22,706 nt of DNA, taken from Candidatus Omnitrophota bacterium (GTDB lineage Bacteria > Omnitrophota > Gorgyraeia > Pluralincolimonadales > Pluralincolimonadaceae). The translations under genes and the position numbers were made by a program. The notes under the pieces are model-generated. The model worked only from the letters and a program-made list of their open reading frames with translations, did no database searches and was not told the DNA's origin. Shown piece after piece: positions 1-8,485 of this stretch. The stretch is from contig JAGUXU010000095.1 of the NCBI GenBank assembly GCA_020061685.1, positions 1 through 22,706 on the forward strand, written 5' to 3'. Each line of letters begins with the position of its first letter. The stretch's first letter is position 1.

Positions 1-1337
1 GCGCCGATTATTTCAATAAACAATTCAAGGCGCCGCGCAGGATCATAATCGGCTACGATACCCGTTTCCTTTCGGACAAATTCGCGCAGGCGGCCGCCGA
101 AGTCCTCGCGGCAAACGGCATAAAGGTCTATCTCTCGGACAGGCCTTCACCTACGCCGACGACGAGTTTAAATATCCGGCTTCTGGGACTGAACGGCGGC
201 CTGATAATAACCGCGAGCCACAATCCCGGGCGCTTCAACGGGCTGAAGATAAAGACGCAATTCGGTTCGCCGGCAGACCAGACGGTCACGCAAAAGGTAG
301 AAGCGTTCCTTTGTAAGAACAAGGTAAAGACGATATCGCTTGAAGACGGTGTGAAGACTAAAAAGATAGAGGTCATAAACCCGATACCGAAGTATATCGA
401 AACGGTAAGGAAATACCTCGACTTAGACCTCCTGAAAAATTGCGGCCTGAAAGTCGTAGCCGAGGTAATGCACGGCGCGGGCAACAGTTATCACGGCGAT
501 GTCCTTAAAGGGACGAAGGTAAAACTCGATATCATAAACGCCGAGCCGAACCCTTCCTTTGAAGGCCTAAAGCCCGAACCCCTTCCGCATAATATGCCCA
601 AACTCATGGAGATCATGAAGAGGGGTAAATATGATATAGGGGTCGCCACAGACGGCGACGCGGACAGGGTAGGCGCGGTCGCGCCCGGCGGCAGGTTCAT
701 CACTCCCGGCGAGATAATGTGCCTTATCGCCCTGCATTTCATCGAGAACAGGCGCTGGAGAGGCGCACTGGTGAAAAATATAGCAGGCCCGATGCTGATG
801 AATAAGATAGCTAAGCATTATAACCTCAAGTTTTTCGAGACGCCGGTAGGTTTCAAACACATCGCGAAGCTGATGCAGAGGGAGAATGTCCTCGTCGGCG
901 GCGAAGAGTCCGGCGGCATAGGCGTAAAGAACTATATACCCGAAAGAGACGGGATACTTACCGGCCTTCTCTTGGTCGAGATGATGCAGCAGGAGAAGAA
1001 ACCCATACTGGCGCTGCTCGACGACATGGAGAAGAGGTTCGGAAAGTTCCGTTATCACAGGCAGGACGTCGAGATACCGCTTAAGACAAGGGAACAAGTG
1101 GTGAAGAAGTTATTCGCCAGATTACAGGGCAAGGACGCGAAGAAGATATTCAAGAGGAAGGTCACCGAGATAAATACGAGGGATGGCTTGAAGTTCATCT
1201 TCGAAGACGAGAGCTGGCTCCTGATAAGGCCGTCCGGCACCGAGCCGATCTTGAGGGTCTACAGTGAGGCGCACACGGACAAGGAGGCCAAAGGCCTCAT
1301 CAATATAGTCGATAAACTATCCAAAAGCATCAGATAA
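1..1337 (+). CDS. Phosphoglucomutase/phosphomannomutase family protein (5' partial)
   Basis: This alpha-D-phosphohexomutase interconverts hexose 6-phosphates and 1-phosphates in the cytosol, supplying sugar nucleotides for cell-envelope glycans. The gene is already open at the window edge; the first full codon is at base 3 and about 444 residues are visible, so perhaps 20-30 N-terminal residues are missing. All four family signatures can be read: an early GYDTRFLS segment, the phosphoserine loop TASHNP (catalytic Ser codon 216-218), the metal loop DGDADR (651-668), the sugar-specificity loop GEESGG (900-917) and the phosphate-binding loop RPSGTEP (1227-1247). The GEESGG loop fits glucose/mannose mutases better than GlmM, which usually has GEQSGH, but substrate cannot be settled from sequence. 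An internal ATG at 351 is not the start, because the catalytic serine lies upstream of it. The TAA stop shares its last A with the lepA ATG. Confidence 0.93.
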   Translation, partial: ADYFNKQFKAPRRIIIGYDTRFLSDKFAQAAAEVLAANGIKVYLSDRPSPTPTTSLNIRLLGLNGGLIITASHNPGRFNGLKIKTQFGSPADQTVTQKVEAFLCKNKVKTISLEDGVKTKKIEVINPIPKYIETVRKYLDLDLLKNCGLKVVAEVMHGAGNSYHGDVLKGTKVKLDIINAEPNPSFEGLKPEPLPHNMPKLMEIMKRGKYDIGVATDGDADRVGAVAPGGRFITPGEIMCLIALHFIENRRWRGALVKNIAGPMLMNKIAKHYNLKFFETPVGFKHIAKLMQRENVLVGGEESGGIGVKNYIPERDGILTGLLLVEMMQQEKKPILALLDDMEKRFGKFRYHRQDVEIPLKTREQVVKKLFARLQGKDAKKIFKRKVTEINTRDGLKFIFEDESWLLIRPSGTEPILRVYSEAHTDKEAKGLINIVDKLSKSIR

Positions 1338-3130
1338 TGGATAAATCGTCGATACGCAATTTCTGCATAATAGCCCACATAGACCACGGAAAATCCACCT
1401 TAGCCGACAGGCTCCTCTTAAAGACGGGCGCTATCTCGCCGCGGGAGTTTCATGACCAGATGCTTGATGGCATGGACCTGGAGCGCGAGCGCGGCATCAC
1501 GATAAAGGCGAAGGCGGTCAGGTTGAATTACAGCGGCGGGGACGGCAAAGATTATATCCTGAACCTGATAGACACGCCGGGACATGTGGATTTCACGTAT
1601 GAGGTATCGAAGGCGCTGGCCGCCTGCGAGGGGGCGCTCCTGGTGGTAGATGCGGCGCAGGGTGTCGAGGCGCAGACCGTTGCGAACCTTTACCTGGCCC
1701 GCGAACATAATTTAACCATAATCCCGGTCATAAATAAGATAGACCTTACGAACGCCGAACCCGAGAGGGTCCGCCAGCAATTAAAGGAGACGTTACACCT
1801 GAAGGAGATAGAGCCGATCCTCGCGAGCGCGAAGACCGGAATAGGGACGGATGAGATCCTCGGGTCCATCGTAAAACTCATCCCCCCGCCGAAAGGCGAA
1901 AAAGAGAACGCCCTGCAGGCGCTTATCTTTGACTCGGCCTTTGATACCTTTAAGGGCGTGGTGGTCTATATCAGGCTGAAGAACGGTTCGATAAGGCGCG
2001 GGACGAAGATAAGGATGATGGGGACCGGTAACGTATACGAGGTCGAGGAAGTCGGCGTCTTCAAGCCGGGCGCGGCGGCCGTGGACGAATTATCCTGCGG
2101 CGAGGTCGGTTATATAACCTGCAACATAAAGAACCCGAAAGAGGTCCACGTGGGAGACACGGTCACCAATTTTAAGAATCCCGCGAACGACCCGCTTCCG
2201 GGCTATAAAAAAGTAAGGCCGCTTGTATATTGCGGCCTCTATCCGGTCAACGCGAAAGATTTCCCGTTCTTAAGGGAGGCCCTCGAGAAACTGGAATTGA
2301 GCGACTCCTCGTTCCTGTACGAGCCCGAGTCGTCCGTCTCGTTCGGTTTCGGGTTCCGGTGCGGTTTTCTGGGGCTCCTGCATATGGAGATAGTCCAGGA
2401 GAGGCTTGAGAGGGAATACAATTTAAACCTGATCGCCACCACTCCGAGCGTGGTCTATAAAGTGAAGAAGAGAAGCGGCGAGGAAGTGGAGATAGAGAAC
2501 CCGAGCAAGCTTCCGCCGGCGCAGGAGATAGACGACATAGAAGAGCCGTACATACGGGCTTTTATAATAACGCCGGCAGATTCGCTGGGAAGCGTGATGC
2601 AGTTATCGCAGGAGAGAAGGGGGATATATAAATCGACCGAATATCTCGACCCGCAACGGGCCATGCTGGTCTACGAGTTCCCGCTTTCCGAGATAATCGT
2701 GGATTTTTATGATAAAATAAAGTCGATGACAAGGGGATACGGTTCGCTGGATTACGAGTTCAAGGGCTACAGTCCGAGTGAACTGGTCAAGCTCGATATC
2801 CTGATAAACGGAAAGCCGTGCGACGCGCTCTCGTTCATCATCCATAAGGACAACGCGCAGGCAAAGGGCAACCAGTTAGTATCAAAATTAAAGGAACTGA
2901 TACCGCGGCAATTATTCGAGGTCGCCCTGCAGGCCGCGATAGGCGGCCGGATAATCGCGCGGGAGACCGTCAGGCCCGTGGGCAAGAACGTCACCGCGAA
3001 ATGTTACGGCGGCGACATAACAAGAAAACGCAAGCTCTGGGAGAAGCAGAAAGAGGGCAAGAAGAGGATGAAACAGTTCGGAAAAGTAGAGATCCCGCAG
3101 GAAGCCTTCATGGCCGTCTTAAAATTATAA
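1337..3130 (+). CDS. lepA: Elongation factor 4 (LepA), ribosomal back-translocase GTPase
   Basis: LepA is a ribosome-associated GTPase that acts on stalled or mis-translocated ribosomes and affects initiation. The 597 residues match the usual length of about 600. The N-terminal G domain shows G1 AHIDHGKST (residues about 12-20), switch I with RERGITIKA, G3 DTPGHVDF, G4 NKID and G5 SAKTG. Domain 2, the EF-G-like domains III and V, and the LepA-specific C-terminal domain follow, ending with the typical KRMKQFGKVEIPQEAF segment. The ATG overlaps the upstream TAA by one base, so translation is probably coupled to the mutase gene. lepB follows after 9 bases; the lepA-lepB pairing is widespread in bacteria and supports both calls. 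No truncation or missing motif was seen. Confidence 0.98.
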   Translation: MDKSSIRNFCIIAHIDHGKSTLADRLLLKTGAISPREFHDQMLDGMDLERERGITIKAKAVRLNYSGGDGKDYILNLIDTPGHVDFTYEVSKALAACEGALLVVDAAQGVEAQTVANLYLAREHNLTIIPVINKIDLTNAEPERVRQQLKETLHLKEIEPILASAKTGIGTDEILGSIVKLIPPPKGEKENALQALIFDSAFDTFKGVVVYIRLKNGSIRRGTKIRMMGTGNVYEVEEVGVFKPGAAAVDELSCGEVGYITCNIKNPKEVHVGDTVTNFKNPANDPLPGYKKVRPLVYCGLYPVNAKDFPFLREALEKLELSDSSFLYEPESSVSFGFGFRCGFLGLLHMEIVQERLEREYNLNLIATTPSVVYKVKKRSGEEVEIENPSKLPPAQEIDDIEEPYIRAFIITPADSLGSVMQLSQERRGIYKSTEYLDPQRAMLVYEFPLSEIIVDFYDKIKSMTRGYGSLDYEFKGYSPSELVKLDILINGKPCDALSFIIHKDNAQAKGNQLVSKLKELIPRQLFEVALQAAIGGRIIARETVRPVGKNVTAKCYGGDITRKRKLWEKQKEGKKRMKQFGKVEIPQEAFMAVLKL

Positions 3131-3139
3131 GGAAGGGAT

Positions 3140-3760
3140 ATGGATAAAAAAGAAAACCCCGCCCTTGCACGCAAGAGCGGGACAGGGAAAAAATCGTGGT
3201 TCAGGGAGACCGTCGAGATCGTAATAGTGGCTTTATTGCTGGCGTTCGCGATAAAGATATTCGTATTCGAGTTCTACAGGATCCCCTCCGGCTCAATGAT
3301 ACCGACTTTGCTTGTAGGTGACAGGATAATTGTGGTAAAATTCATCTACGGGCCGAGGATGCCCTTTGTGAACGTAAGGCTTCCGGGTCTCGGGCAGCCG
3401 AAGAGGGGCGAGATAGTGGTCTTTATCTCGCCTGAGGACCACAAGAAGGCCTTTATCAAGAGGTTCATCGCCTCCGAAGGAGAGACCGTAGAGATATCGA
3501 ACGGGAAACTGCTGGTCGACGGCAAGGTCGTGGATGAGCCGCCGGCGTTCAGGAAGGTCTACTACTATAACAGGGGAGATTTCGGGCTGGAAGGAAAACC
3601 GATCAAGGTCCCGAAGGACAGTTATTTTGTCCTGGGCGACAATTCCGCCTCAAGCAAAGACAGCAGGTATTGGGGCTTCGTCCCGAAGAATTACCTCATC
3701 GGAAAGGCGGTCTTGATAATATTTCCTTTTGACAGGATACAACTCTTATCCGACAAATAA
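3140..3760 (+). CDS. lepB: Signal peptidase I
   Basis: This membrane-bound serine protease cleaves signal peptides from exported proteins on the outer face of the cytoplasmic membrane. It has 206 residues. A short basic N-terminus (1-22) precedes one membrane segment (about 24-43) and then the catalytic domain. The nucleophile is Ser52 in PSGSMIPT and the general base is Lys107 in FIKRF. The conserved GDNSASSKDSRYWG box lies near residues 167-180. A GGAAGGG Shine-Dalgarno lies just before the ATG. Spacing to lepA (9 bases) and to pgsA (14 bases) indicates one transcript. The protein would be expected to process the two signal-peptide-bearing glycosidases encoded further downstream. It is a single-span, compact type, shorter than the E. 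coli enzyme. Confidence 0.97.
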   Translation: MDKKENPALARKSGTGKKSWFRETVEIVIVALLLAFAIKIFVFEFYRIPSGSMIPTLLVGDRIIVVKFIYGPRMPFVNVRLPGLGQPKRGEIVVFISPEDHKKAFIKRFIASEGETVEISNGKLLVDGKVVDEPPAFRKVYYYNRGDFGLEGKPIKVPKDSYFVLGDNSASSKDSRYWGFVPKNYLIGKAVLIIFPFDRIQLLSDK

Positions 3761-3774
3761 CAAGGAAGAGCGGA

Positions 3775-4326
3775 ATGAACCTGGCCAACAGGATATCTAT
3801 ATTAAGGATCTTGCTCACGCCGTTTTTCATCGGCTGCGTCCTTTACTACAGGCCCGAGCATGATTATTTAAGGTTTGTGGCGCTGGGCATATTCGGCCTC
3901 GCGGTCCTGACCGACGCGCTGGACGGTTTCCTGGCCCGTGTATTAAAACAGAAGACCACCCTCGGGACCATACTCGACCCTATCGCCGACAAACTGCTCC
4001 TGATCACCGCTTTCATCAGCCTGGCGAACTGGCCCGCCGAGATAAAATTGCCGTTATGGATGCCTATAATCGTCGTGAGCCGCGATATCTTTATCGTCTT
4101 AGGCGTGGTGGTGATATTCCTTATGTCGGGCGATATCAAGGTCTCGCCGAGTCCGCTCGGGAAGATAACGACATTTTTTCAGATGGCGACTATAATAAGC
4201 GTGCTGTTATTGTATAAACATTCGGAATACGTATGGAACCTGACGGTCATCTTTACGGTGCTCTCGGGAATAAATTATCTTATACGCGGCGCGCGGCTCA
4301 TGAACGGCAATCACGGGAAGAAATAG
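3775..4326 (+). CDS. pgsA: CDP-diacylglycerol--glycerol-3-phosphate 3-phosphatidyltransferase
   Basis: PgsA makes phosphatidylglycerol phosphate from CDP-diacylglycerol and glycerol 3-phosphate, the committed step to phosphatidylglycerol. The 183-residue product is an integral membrane protein with several hydrophobic spans. It carries the full CDP-alcohol phosphatidyltransferase signature: D47-x2-D50-G51-x2-A54-R55-x8-G64-x3-D68-x3-D72. The N-terminal segment MNLANRISILRILLTP is typical of PgsA rather than of phosphatidylserine synthase or cardiolipin synthase. Its neighbours plsY and gpsA use or make the same glycerol 3-phosphate, which supports the substrate call. AAGGAAG upstream serves as ribosome binding site, and one base separates its TAG from the plsY ATG. 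Confidence 0.94.
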   Translation: MNLANRISILRILLTPFFIGCVLYYRPEHDYLRFVALGIFGLAVLTDALDGFLARVLKQKTTLGTILDPIADKLLLITAFISLANWPAEIKLPLWMPIIVVSRDIFIVLGVVVIFLMSGDIKVSPSPLGKITTFFQMATIISVLLLYKHSEYVWNLTVIFTVLSGINYLIRGARLMNGNHGKK

Positions 4327-4327
4327 G

Positions 4328-4954
4328 ATGCTACTTGCGGTCTCTTTGGTCTTATGCTACCTGATCGGGTCGATACCGACGAGCTATATCTTCGCCAAGG
4401 CGCTGAAGGGTATTGATATCCGGAAATTCGGCAGCGGCAACGTGGGCGCCACCAATACCTATCGCGTCGTCGGTAAATTGCCCGGCTTACTGGTCCTCGT
4501 CATCGACATATTGAAGGGCCTTATCTGCGTCGCCCTGGTCGCGAAACTTTTTTTAAGGCTCGGCGTTACGGTCGAACCGGAGGCCTACGGCATGATGCTG
4601 GGGTTCGCGGCTATAGTCGGCCATATCTGGAGCGTGTTCCTGGGATTCAAGGGAGGCAAAGGGGTGGCGACCTCTGCCGGGGTATTTATAGGGGTCGCGC
4701 CGAGGATATTCCTTTTGGGATTGGCCGTCTGGGTCCTGATCTTCGTATGGAAAAGATATGTCTCGCTGGCCTCGATAACGACCGCGGTAGCGGTGCCCGT
4801 CATATTCTCGGCCCTCTCGTACCCGGCTTCCTATGTCATCTTCGGTTCTTTAGTGTGCGCCGTAACGGTCTATAAGCATTACCCGAATATCAAACGGCTT
4901 GCCCGCGGCGAGGAAAACAGGATCTCTTTTAAGAAAAAAGAAGGTGCGAGATGA
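4328..4954 (+). CDS. plsY: Acyl-phosphate:glycerol-3-phosphate acyltransferase
   Basis: PlsY moves an acyl group from acyl phosphate to glycerol 3-phosphate, giving lysophosphatidic acid at the start of phospholipid synthesis. The 208-residue protein is very hydrophobic, with about five predicted membrane segments. Family motifs are clear: the N-terminal LIGSIPTSYIFAK segment, GSGNVGATNTYRVVGK (residues about 37-52) and the GHIWSVFLGFKGGKGVAT loop (about 98-115) that binds substrate phosphate. The ATG begins one base after the pgsA stop, and its TGA overlaps the gpsA ATG in an ATGA arrangement, a sign of translational coupling. The gene order pgsA-plsY-gpsA groups three steps that share glycerol 3-phosphate. 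Confidence 0.96.
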   Translation: MLLAVSLVLCYLIGSIPTSYIFAKALKGIDIRKFGSGNVGATNTYRVVGKLPGLLVLVIDILKGLICVALVAKLFLRLGVTVEPEAYGMMLGFAAIVGHIWSVFLGFKGGKGVATSAGVFIGVAPRIFLLGLAVWVLIFVWKRYVSLASITTAVAVPVIFSALSYPASYVIFGSLVCAVTVYKHYPNIKRLARGEENRISFKKKEGAR

Positions 4955-5958
4955 AAAGACCCGGAAACGTCGCTGTCATAGGGGACGGCGGCTGGGGAAC
5001 GACGCTGGCGATACTCCTCAATAAAAACAGCGCAACGGTAAGCCTCTGGGGGGCATTCCCCGATTACATAGAGTCCGTGAAGGACAAAAGGGAAAACATA
5101 AAATTCCTTCCCGGCGTCAGGATCCCGCCCGAGATAGCGATAACCTCGGACCTCTCCGAAGCCGTCAGGAGCGCCGATATCGTGGTCCTGGCTGTCCCTT
5201 CGCAGTATATGCGTGATATATCCGCGCGGTTTAAGGGGCCTGGGACCGGCTTCGCGGATAAAATTTTTGTCAGTGTATCCAAAGGCATCGAGAACAAGAC
5301 ATTGATGAGGATGTCGGAGGTGGTCCGCGATGTGCTCGGTCCGGTCAGGATAGGCGCCTTATCTGGCCCGACTATCTCATACGAGGTCGCGAGAGGGCTT
5401 CCGACGACGGTTGTCGCCGCATCCGAGGACGGTGAAACGGCAAAAGAGATACAGGACCTGTTTATGGCGGATAATTTCAGGGTCTATACCAATAATGATA
5501 TCACAGGGGTAGAGCTGGGCGGCTCTTTAAAGAACGTAATCGCCATCGCCGCCGGCATATCCGACGGGCTCGGCTTCGGCGTGAATACCAAATCCGGCCT
5601 GCTCGTAAGAGGCATAGTCGAGATCGCCCGGCTTGGCGTAAAGATGGGCGCCAGGCAGGAGACGCTCTACGGGATAGGCGGCCTCGGCGACCTTATGACG
5701 ACATGCGTAAGTTCCCACGGAAGAAACAGATGGTTCGGCGAAGAGATCGGAAAAGGAAAGAAGCCGCAGGACGTCCTTAAGGCGACCGAGATGGTAGTCG
5801 AGGGCGTGGCGACCGCCAAGTCCTGTTATGAACTCCGGAAAAAGTACGGCGTAGAGATGCCGATCTCAGAACAGGTATACGCCGTGATCTACGAAGGCAA
5901 AGACCCCAAAACGGCAGTCCGCGAACTGATGACAAGAGAGAGAAAAGCGGAAGCCTAA
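4951..5958 (+). CDS. gpsA: Glycerol-3-phosphate dehydrogenase [NAD(P)+]
   Basis: GpsA reduces dihydroxyacetone phosphate to glycerol 3-phosphate, the backbone for the PlsY and PgsA reactions encoded just upstream. The 335 residues match the family length. The N-terminal Rossmann fold carries GDGGWGTTLA (residues 11-20), a variant of the usual GxGxWGT signature. SKGIE (110-114), LSGPTISYEVA and the catalytic Lys194 in GSLKNVIAIAAG follow, and the substrate-domain motif GIGGLGDLMTTC lies near 245-256. The start overlaps plsY by four bases, with AAGGTG as binding site. This is the last gene before the tRNA promoter; I see no terminator behind it, so its transcript may read on into the tRNA and hom. 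Confidence 0.97.
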   Translation: MKRPGNVAVIGDGGWGTTLAILLNKNSATVSLWGAFPDYIESVKDKRENIKFLPGVRIPPEIAITSDLSEAVRSADIVVLAVPSQYMRDISARFKGPGTGFADKIFVSVSKGIENKTLMRMSEVVRDVLGPVRIGALSGPTISYEVARGLPTTVVAASEDGETAKEIQDLFMADNFRVYTNNDITGVELGGSLKNVIAIAAGISDGLGFGVNTKSGLLVRGIVEIARLGVKMGARQETLYGIGGLGDLMTTCVSSHGRNRWFGEEIGKGKKPQDVLKATEMVVEGVATAKSCYELRKKYGVEMPISEQVYAVIYEGKDPKTAVRELMTRERKAEA

Positions 5959-5971
5959 AGCAAAATCCCTC

Positions 5972-6000
5972 TATACAGCCTCAAAAAAATCTGTTATAAT
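5972..6000 (+). promoter_or_regulatory. Sigma-70-type promoter for tRNA-Pro and the hom operon
   Basis: TATACA (5972-5977) matches the -35 consensus at four of six positions. After an exact 17-base spacer comes a perfect TATAAT (5995-6000). The expected transcription start, about 6006-6008, would leave a leader of about 20 bases before the tRNA at 6028. It lies in the only sizeable intergenic gap between two operons. The match is seen in the sequence; activity is inferred. Confidence 0.72.
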
Positions 6001-6027
6001 TAAGCTTCTAAATTCTATGTAAAATTT

Positions 6028-6104
6028 CGGGGCGTGGCTCAGTTTGGTAGAGCACTTGTATGGGGTACAAGTGGTCAGCGGTTCGAGTCCGCTCGCCCCG
6101 ACCA
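6028..6104 (+). tRNA. tRNA-Pro (anticodon GGG)
   Basis: A complete 77-base cloverleaf folds by eye. The acceptor stem is CGGGGCG (6028-6034) with CGCCCCG (6094-6100). The D arm is 6037-6053, the anticodon stem is CTTGT/ACAAG around loop ATGGGGT with anticodon GGG at 6062-6064, the variable loop is five bases, and the T arm is AGCGG/CCGCT around TTCGAGT. The discriminator A and CCA (6102-6104) are encoded. The C1-G72 pair is characteristic of bacterial proline tRNAs and supports the identity. hom starts only 21 bases after the CCA, with no terminator between, so the tRNA must be cut out of a tRNA-mRNA transcript. Confidence 0.96.
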
Positions 6105-6125
6105 TCATATAAAAGGGGTAAGGAA

Positions 6126-7418
6126 ATGGAGAAGATAAAGGTAGGTTTAATAGGTTTCGGGACCGTAGGCGTAGGCGTCGTTAAGGCCCTTCTGGAGAAG
6201 TCTGCCCAATTGGAGCGGCAGGTCGGGGCCCGCATCGTCCTGAAGGCGATATGCGATAAGGAGTTCCGGAGGAAGAGGAAGATCAAGGTAGACAGGAAAT
6301 TATTGACTACCGACGTCAATAAGATCCTCGGAAATCCCGACATAGACATAGTCGTCGAACTCATGGGCGGTGTCCATCCGGCCAAGGAATTTATCCTGAA
6401 GGCGATAAAGAGCGGGCAGCATGTCGTAACCGCGAACAAGGCATTGCTTTCCGAATCGGGCGAGGAGATATTCGATGCCGCCAAGAAGGCGGGTGTCGAG
6501 ATATTTTTCGAGGCCTCGGTAGGGGGAGGTATCCCGATAATCAAGTCGTTGCGCGAGGGGCTTGTCGCCAACGAGATAGACACCATACTCGGTATCGTGA
6601 ACGGCACCTCTAATTATATATTATCGTCTATGGCCGCCGAGGGTCTGAGCTTTTCCGACGCGCTTGCCGAGGCGAAGAAGAAAGGGTATGCCGAACGCAA
6701 CCCGTCGCTCGACATCGAAGGCCGTGACTCCGCGCATAAACTGGCGATCCTGACCTTGTTGGGCTTCGGAAAAGCCGTTAAGCCGGAAGACATCTATATC
6801 GAAGGCATACTTGATATCTCGCAGAACGATATCAAATACGCCGAAGAGTTCGGTTATTCCGTGAAATTACTGGCCATCGCCAAGAACGTGGACGGCGAAC
6901 TTGAGGTAAGGGTCCATCCGACCCTGCTCTCAAAGGAGCATCTTCTGTCGAGCGTCGACGGCGTCTATAACGCCATCTATCTCCACGGCGATATGGTCGG
7001 CGGGGCCCTCTTTTACGGCAGGGGCGCCGGTCAAAGCCCGGCCGCGAGTTCCGTCGTAAGCGACATAGTGGACCTCGCGCGCGACCTGAGGTTCAACTCG
7101 GTCGGGAGGGTGCCTATTTATCTTAAGAACAAATCTATTAAGAAGATAAGGAAGATAGACGAGATCGAGGCGAGGTACTATATCCGCATCTCATGTATAG
7201 ACAAGCCCGGTGTCCTCGCGAAAGTCGCGGGGATCTTGGGCCGCCATAAGATATCCATCTCGAGCGTGGGGCAGAAAGAAAGAAGGAAAGCCCGTATAGT
7301 GCCGGTCGTCCTTATGACTCACGAGGCCAAGGAAAAGAATATGCGGCAGGCGCTTGAAGAGATAAACAAGCTTTCGGCCATCAGGCGGAAGACCGTCGCG
7401 ATAAGGGTAGAGAGATAA
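6126..7418 (+). CDS. hom: Homoserine dehydrogenase with C-terminal ACT domain
   Basis: Hom reduces aspartate semialdehyde to homoserine, the branch point to threonine and methionine. From ATG 6126 the product has 430 residues, the standard length for the monofunctional enzyme. The NAD(P)-binding GFGTVGVG motif spans residues 10-17, TANKALL is at 102-108, GIVNGTSNYIL at about 156-166, and the substrate and catalytic segment RNPSLDIEGRDSAHK at 191-205 includes Lys205. A regulatory ACT domain covers about 351-425, suggesting feedback control by threonine. The frame stays open upstream into the tRNA to 6060, but those codons simply translate tRNA bases, so the start belongs at 6126, with GGGG/AAGGA purine runs before it. 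thrC follows after two bases. Confidence 0.97.
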   Translation: MEKIKVGLIGFGTVGVGVVKALLEKSAQLERQVGARIVLKAICDKEFRRKRKIKVDRKLLTTDVNKILGNPDIDIVVELMGGVHPAKEFILKAIKSGQHVVTANKALLSESGEEIFDAAKKAGVEIFFEASVGGGIPIIKSLREGLVANEIDTILGIVNGTSNYILSSMAAEGLSFSDALAEAKKKGYAERNPSLDIEGRDSAHKLAILTLLGFGKAVKPEDIYIEGILDISQNDIKYAEEFGYSVKLLAIAKNVDGELEVRVHPTLLSKEHLLSSVDGVYNAIYLHGDMVGGALFYGRGAGQSPAASSVVSDIVDLARDLRFNSVGRVPIYLKNKSIKKIRKIDEIEARYYIRISCIDKPGVLAKVAGILGRHKISISSVGQKERRKARIVPVVLMTHEAKEKNMRQALEEINKLSAIRRKTVAIRVER

Positions 7419-7420
7419 CC

Positions 7421-8485
7421 ATGTGGAAAGGGCTTATTGACAGATATAGAAGGTATCTGCCGGTTTCTGATAAGACCCCGGTCGTGACCTTGAACGAGGG
7501 GAACACCCCCTTTATCTATTCCGCGAACTTAAGCGGCAGGATAGGCAAAGGATACGAGGTATACCTGAAATTCGACGGCGCCAATCCCACCGGCTCGTTC
7601 AAGGACCGGGGTATGACCGTCGCCGTCTCCAAGGCGCTTGAGGAGGGGTCAAAGGCGGTAATGTGCGCCTCCACCGGAAATACTTCCGCTTCAGCCGCCG
7701 CATACGCGGCAAAAGCGGGGATCAAATGTTTCGTGCTTATACCGAACGGCAAGATCGCGCTCGGAAAACTCGCGCAGGCGTTGATACACGGCGCCGAGGT
7801 CCTGGCCGTGGACGGAAATTTTGATGAAGCGCTTAATCTTGTCAAGGATATAACCGACAGGTATCCGATAACCCTGGTCAATTCGTTAAACCCGTTCCGG
7901 ATAGAGGGGCAGAAGACCGGCGCCTTTGAGATCTGCGAAGCGCTGGAAGGCAGCCCGGACCTTCATTTTATCCCGGTCGGCAACGCGGGGAATATAACCG
8001 CCTACTGGAAGGGGTATAAAGAGTATAAAGCGGCAGGCAGGATAAAGTCCCTGCCTAAGATGATGGGGTTCCAGGCCGAGGGCGCTGCGCCGATAGTCAG
8101 GGGAAGGATAATAAAAAATCCCGAGACTATCGCTACCGCGATCAGGATCGGTAACCCGGCCAGCTGGAAGAAGGCCGAGGCAGCGCGCGATGAGTCGGGC
8201 GGCGTGATCGATATGGTCTCCGACAAAGAGATACTTGACGCCTATAAGATGCTGGCCTGCAAGGAAGGCGTATTTGCCGAGCCGGCTTCGGCGGCGTCGG
8301 TGGCGGGTCTATTGAAATTCTCAAGAAAAGGGTTCTTCGGGAAGAAGCCGGCGAAGAAGATAAAGATAGTCTGTATCCTGACCGGGCACGGGCTTAAGGA
8401 CCCGGACAGGGCTATAGCGTCGCTTAAGAAACCAAAGGTAGTGAAGGCCGAGATGGGATCGGTCTTAAAAGCGATAGGGATATGA
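7421..8485 (+). CDS. thrC: Threonine synthase
   Basis: ThrC is a pyridoxal-phosphate enzyme that converts O-phosphohomoserine to threonine. The 354-residue product is the short bacterial type. The cofactor lysine is Lys61 in GSFKDRGM, and CASTGNTSASAAAYAAKAG follows as the phosphate-binding region. The glycine-rich PVGNAGN segment lies near residues 186-192. Its substrate requires a homoserine kinase, but no thrB is present here; the next gene is an ApgM-like protein that may supply that activity. The start lies two bases after hom, and the TGA overlaps the next ATG by four bases (ATGA), so hom, thrC and apgM are probably coupled. Confidence 0.96.
   Translation: MWKGLIDRYRRYLPVSDKTPVVTLNEGNTPFIYSANLSGRIGKGYEVYLKFDGANPTGSFKDRGMTVAVSKALEEGSKAVMCASTGNTSASAAAYAAKAGIKCFVLIPNGKIALGKLAQALIHGAEVLAVDGNFDEALNLVKDITDRYPITLVNSLNPFRIEGQKTGAFEICEALEGSPDLHFIPVGNAGNITAYWKGYKEYKAAGRIKSLPKMMGFQAEGAAPIVRGRIIKNPETIATAIRIGNPASWKKAEAARDESGGVIDMVSDKEILDAYKMLACKEGVFAEPASAASVAGLLKFSRKGFFGKKPAKKIKIVCILTGHGLKDPDRAIASLKKPKVVKAEMGSVLKAIGI

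Noticed and set aside
567..1097. Minus-strand open frame of 176 codons inside the phosphohexomutase gene
   Set aside because: The + strand frame carries the metal and sugar-binding loops of the family; the antisense product has no family-like features or ribosome binding site.
5959..5994. Intrinsic terminator after gpsA
   Set aside because: No inverted repeat with a T run is present; the A-rich stretch TCAAAAAAATC has no stem.
6060..6125. N-terminal extension of hom beginning at an ATG within the tRNA
   Set aside because: The extra 22 codons are the tRNA anticodon and T arms read as protein; the Rossmann motif begins normally just after ATG 6126.
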